Under the pieces are notes generated by a model. The model ran no database searches, was not told where the DNA came from, and was given only the letters and a program-made list of their open reading frames with translations. From the NCBI GenBank assembly GCA_013368315.1, contig JAACJM010000011.1, forward strand, positions 62,001-126,000: a stretch of DNA of 64,000 nucleotides, in the 5' to 3' direction. Source of the DNA: Tetrapyrgos nigripes. Taxonomy: Eukaryota; Basidiomycota; Agaricomycetes; Agaricales; Campanellaceae. Within the stretch, counting starts at the first letter, position 1. Every line of letters begins with the position of its first letter. Made by a program: the position numbers and the translations under genes. Shown in pieces: positions 59,900 through 64,000 of the stretch.

Positions 59900-62213
59900 A
59901 TGACCAAGTACATCGTTGTTTCTGGAGGCGTTGTTAGTGGTATTGGAAAGGGTGTCATTGGTACGATTTTTGGCGTGCAAGAAACCATAGTTTTCTTACC
60001 CATTTTGCAGCTTCATCGACGGGGCTTTTGTTGAAGACACTGGGTCTCAAGGTGACAGCTATCAAGATAGATCCTTATATGAACATAGATGCGGGAACTA
60101 TGCGACCTCAGGAGCACGGTGTGTGTCATCGATAAAGTACAAGCACTCGTTGTTGTTGAAGATCAGTGCAGGCGAGGTTTATGTTCTGAACGATGGAGGA
60201 GAAGTCGACCTCGATTTGGGGAATTATGAACGATATCTTAATGTCACGCTTTCACGAGATAACAACATCACGACGGGAAAAATTTATAGAGAAGTTATAG
60301 AAAAAGAGGTGCGTAGAGATTTACTGCCTAGATGGATTTAGACTGATAAGATGCCTCAGCGTAAAGGAGAGTATCTAGGAAAAACGGTGCAGGTGCGACA
60401 TTCGTTCTTTTTGTTCTAGACCACTTATGAAGTCTGCCTTCCAGATTGTACCCCATGTTACGAATGAAATACAAGACTGGATAGAACGCGTCTCAAAAAT
60501 CCCGGTCGATGAGACTGGGGAAGAACCGGACGTCTGTATCGTTGAGGTACGCGTCTCTTCATCTCTATCTGCTTCTTCCTGACCGCATCCCATAGCTCGG
60601 TGGTACAGTCGGAGATATCGAATCCGCTCCCTTCGTCGAAGCCATGCGTCAATTCCAATTCCGCGTCGGACACGACAACTTTGCCCTCATTCACGTTTCT
60701 CTTGTGCCTGACATGCATGGCGAGCAGAAAACAAAACCTACACAAACTACTGTCCACTCTCTTCGTGGTCTCGGTCTCCTTCCTGACCTCATCGCCTGCC
60801 GACTCCTCGTCCCTCAACCTCTACGTCCCGACACAAAAAGGAAAATCTCCATGTTCTGTCACGTCGCTGCGGAACAAGTCTTTGGTGTCCATGACGTTTC
60901 GTCGGTGTACCATGTTCCTCTGCTTCTGCGCTCGCAGGGAATTGTGGAATACTTGACCAAGCGTTTAAACTTGGACCAGGTTCACATTACGAAAGAGATG
61001 TATGATAGAGGTGCATCACTTACTCAGCGGTGGAAGGATATGACCTCAGGGTGAGTTTGCAGGTGTTCTTTCGTGTCTTCGCTTCTCAGACTCACCTCAT
61101 ATTCGCTTTTAGGTCGGAAAGAGTCTTTGACACCGTCAACATCGTGCTTGTTGGAAAATACACCGATATGAAAGATTCCTATATGTCTGTAACCAAGTCT
61201 CTTGAGCACTCTGCTTTCCGAGTGCACAGAAAACTTATTCTTCAAGTTTGTCTCATCCTTCATTTTAACCGGCCGCACTGAACTGACATTTGCATTAGTG
61301 GGTAGAGTCCTCTGATTTGGAACCAGAGACGCAAGAAGCAGCTCCTGCAAGGTACCACGACGCATGGAGAGCCGTTGTCGGCGCTGGGTAGGCATTCTTA
61401 TTCACAACCTTTATCCCTCAGCTCAAACCAAGTCTTTAAGTGGTATCCTCGTCCCAGGAGGCTTCGGTAACCGAGGCACCGAGGGCATGCTCCTCGCAAT
61501 CAAATACGCTAGAGACCAAAAAATCCCTTTCCTAGGCATCTGTCTCGGTTTCCAACTTGCCGTCATCGAATGGTGTCGCAACGTCCTCAACATCTCTACC
61601 GCTACCTCTGCGGAATTTGATCCAGAAACAAAAACACCCGCAGTCATCTTCATGCCTGAGATCTCCAAAACTCATATGGGGGGGACGATGAGGCTCGGGT
61701 TGAGACCTACAGTGTTTGAGCCTGGGACCGAGACGTGGTCGAAGGCGAGGAAGTTGTATGGAGGTGCAGGGATTATTTGGGAGAGACATAGACACCGGTA
61801 TGAGGTCAACCCGGAATGGGTGGGTCAGATTACGAAGAGTGGATTAGATTTTGTTGGGAAGGATGAGAAGGGAGAGAGGATGCAGATTATGGAGTTGAAA
61901 AGTATGTGCTCTTCGAGCTCGTATTCCGACAGTCGTTAACCAAAATACAGATCATCCTTTCTTCATGGGTCTTCAAGCTCATCCCGAGTTTTGCACACGA
62001 CCACTCAACCCTTCGCCTCCCTTCCTTGGCTTTGTTGCCGCAGCTTCAGGCTCGGGTGTGCTCGAAGAGCAGATTGCAGCTCAGCTCAAGAACTTTGTTC
62101 CTCCTCACCCCGAAGACGCTATGGTCAGCGAGGAAGAGCTGCGTAAAGGTCATCCCGTCCCGCATGGTCAAGATAAGGTTCTTATCAATGGAACCGGTGC
62201 GTCTGCGGCATGA
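59900..62213 (+). CDS. URA7: CTP synthase
   Basis: Converts UTP to CTP using glutamine and ATP; cytosolic housekeeping enzyme. N-terminal synthase domain: [60 protein letters not shown], and [21 protein letters not shown]-terminal class I glutamine amidotransferase domain: [37 protein letters not shown] with the nucleophile Cys, and LQAHPEF with the catalytic His near the end. About ten introns; the final residues are NGTGASAA. All catalytic blocks are present and in frame. The symbol is the yeast name, used by analogy. It marks the right-hand edge of the metabolite region. Confidence 0.97.
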
Positions 62214-63076
62214 GTGTTGGGCAATATTTTTCTTCTATGGGTTGATTTATGGTTGATTTATGGTGGTTTGGCATATCTACGACAATGTTTCTGACTCCTA
62301 TAATGAGAAAAGTATTCCTTAGATTACTGTACTTTCTGAGCAAAGTTCTTAACTGTACTCAAGCTGTATCCATAGTAAAGACTAGTTTATACCTGTAGCT
62401 CTCCCTCCCTCCCTCTATCACTTGTATTACGTAAGATATCAAGAACTTTTCTCCACTCGCCTCATCCTCTCGCCGTGGCCATCGTGGAACGTTATCTCTC
62501 TCGCTTCACAAATGATGAGCCATATCTCGAACTTATCTTCTTGAGGCTGTATAAGTACTTTCAAAACGGTTTCAGAATCCATTTACTGCCTGCTCTAGTG
62601 GCAGGACCGCTGCCAGTGCGCAGAGGAAAGCTCCAGACCTCAAGTACGACACAGACTGTGGCGACACCCATACGCATTTTGACAACCAGGATCCCGCGGC
62701 CATATGTTCCTGGCTCATCGATACCATCATCTACACAGGAGCCAATAGATGCTGGTGATAGCTCATCCTGAGTGGTACTCCTACTTCAATATCCTCGCAG
62801 TGGCAAAGTGAAACTAGCGACCGATGTCCAAAAGTCTCGTTATTGTATACATGGTGCGCTCTCCCGTTGTTCCGTTTTCCGTTTTGTCCGAATTTGTCCG
62901 AATCGATTTTCTGACTCAGTCGTTCTCTGGCAATGTAGCCTAATGTAGCCCTAGATAGCAATTGGATTTAGCCCAAGAGCCCAGGTTATAAAGATAGCCG
63001 AGACAGGTTGAGACTTAGTGCAAACCCTCCTCTCCTCTTCTCTCCTCTGGCCCTCCTCTCATTGTCCCCCGCCGCG
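62214..63076. other. Intergenic, one unsupported frame
   Basis: A 98-codon plus-strand frame at 62475-62771 has no motif. A CCCT-type short repeat is seen near 62402-62415. The stretch before 63077 is CT-rich (62999-63070), as expected for a strongly expressed fungal promoter. Confidence 0.5.

Positions 63077-64000
<924 letters not shown>

Overview
The window looks like nuclear DNA of a filamentous basidiomycete, most likely an Agaricomycete. Nearly every gene is broken by many 45-70 bp GT-AG introns. The gene families are typical of mushrooms: a GMC aryl-alcohol-oxidase-like enzyme, several P450s, an adenylation-thiolation-reductase enzyme, a UbiA-family membrane enzyme and DHA1 transporters. 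The right edge carries housekeeping genes (CTP synthase, NADP-glutamate dehydrogenase). No rRNA, tRNA or CRISPR array was recognised. Coordinates are full spans; exons were worked out by eye from splice signals and family alignment.

Layout. 0-11.3 kb: GMC oxidoreductase (+), a divergent P450 pair (P450-A -, P450-B +), then a cupin (-) and DHA1 transporter (+) pair. 12.4-16.7 kb: GDSL esterase (-), a small secreted protein (+) and a hypothetical gene (+), with short diverged repeats. 16.8-26.5 kb: three minus-strand genes, an NRPS-like aryl/acyl-acid reductase (A-T-R), an Old Yellow Enzyme and a zinc alcohol dehydrogenase. 26.5-32.8 kb: a repeat-rich stretch with a broken and an intact copy of a C2H2 zinc-finger gene, and a partial duplicate of the alcohol dehydrogenase with its promoter. 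32.8-44.2 kb: aldehyde dehydrogenase (+), a probable dead gene, an iron-type alcohol dehydrogenase (-) and a second divergent P450 pair (P450-C -, P450-D +). 44.2-50.5 kb: gene-poor, with a microsatellite, an element with 83-bp inverted ends and a P450-D 3' pseudogene. 50.5-57.6 kb: a second intact C2H2 gene, a second DHA1 transporter and the UbiA-family enzyme. 58-64 kb: glyoxylate/hydroxypyruvate-reductase-like gene, CTP synthase and the 5' part of NADP-GDH.

How it may work together. The region from about 2.8 to 57.6 kb reads as a large natural-product cluster without a polyketide synthase. The A-T-R enzyme could reduce a carboxylic acid to an aldehyde. The alcohol, aldehyde and iron-type dehydrogenases could set the oxidation level. 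The UbiA enzyme would add or cyclise an isoprenoid chain. Four P450s, the OYE, the GMC oxidase and the cupin could tailor the product, and the two transporters could export it. Two promoter elements support co-regulation: a palindrome centred on GACGGCCGTC, upstream of most of these genes, and a 19-bp element, TATTACCCGGGCTRGGACC, found at four places. The product is unknown; a prenylated aromatic (meroterpenoid) is the simplest guess.
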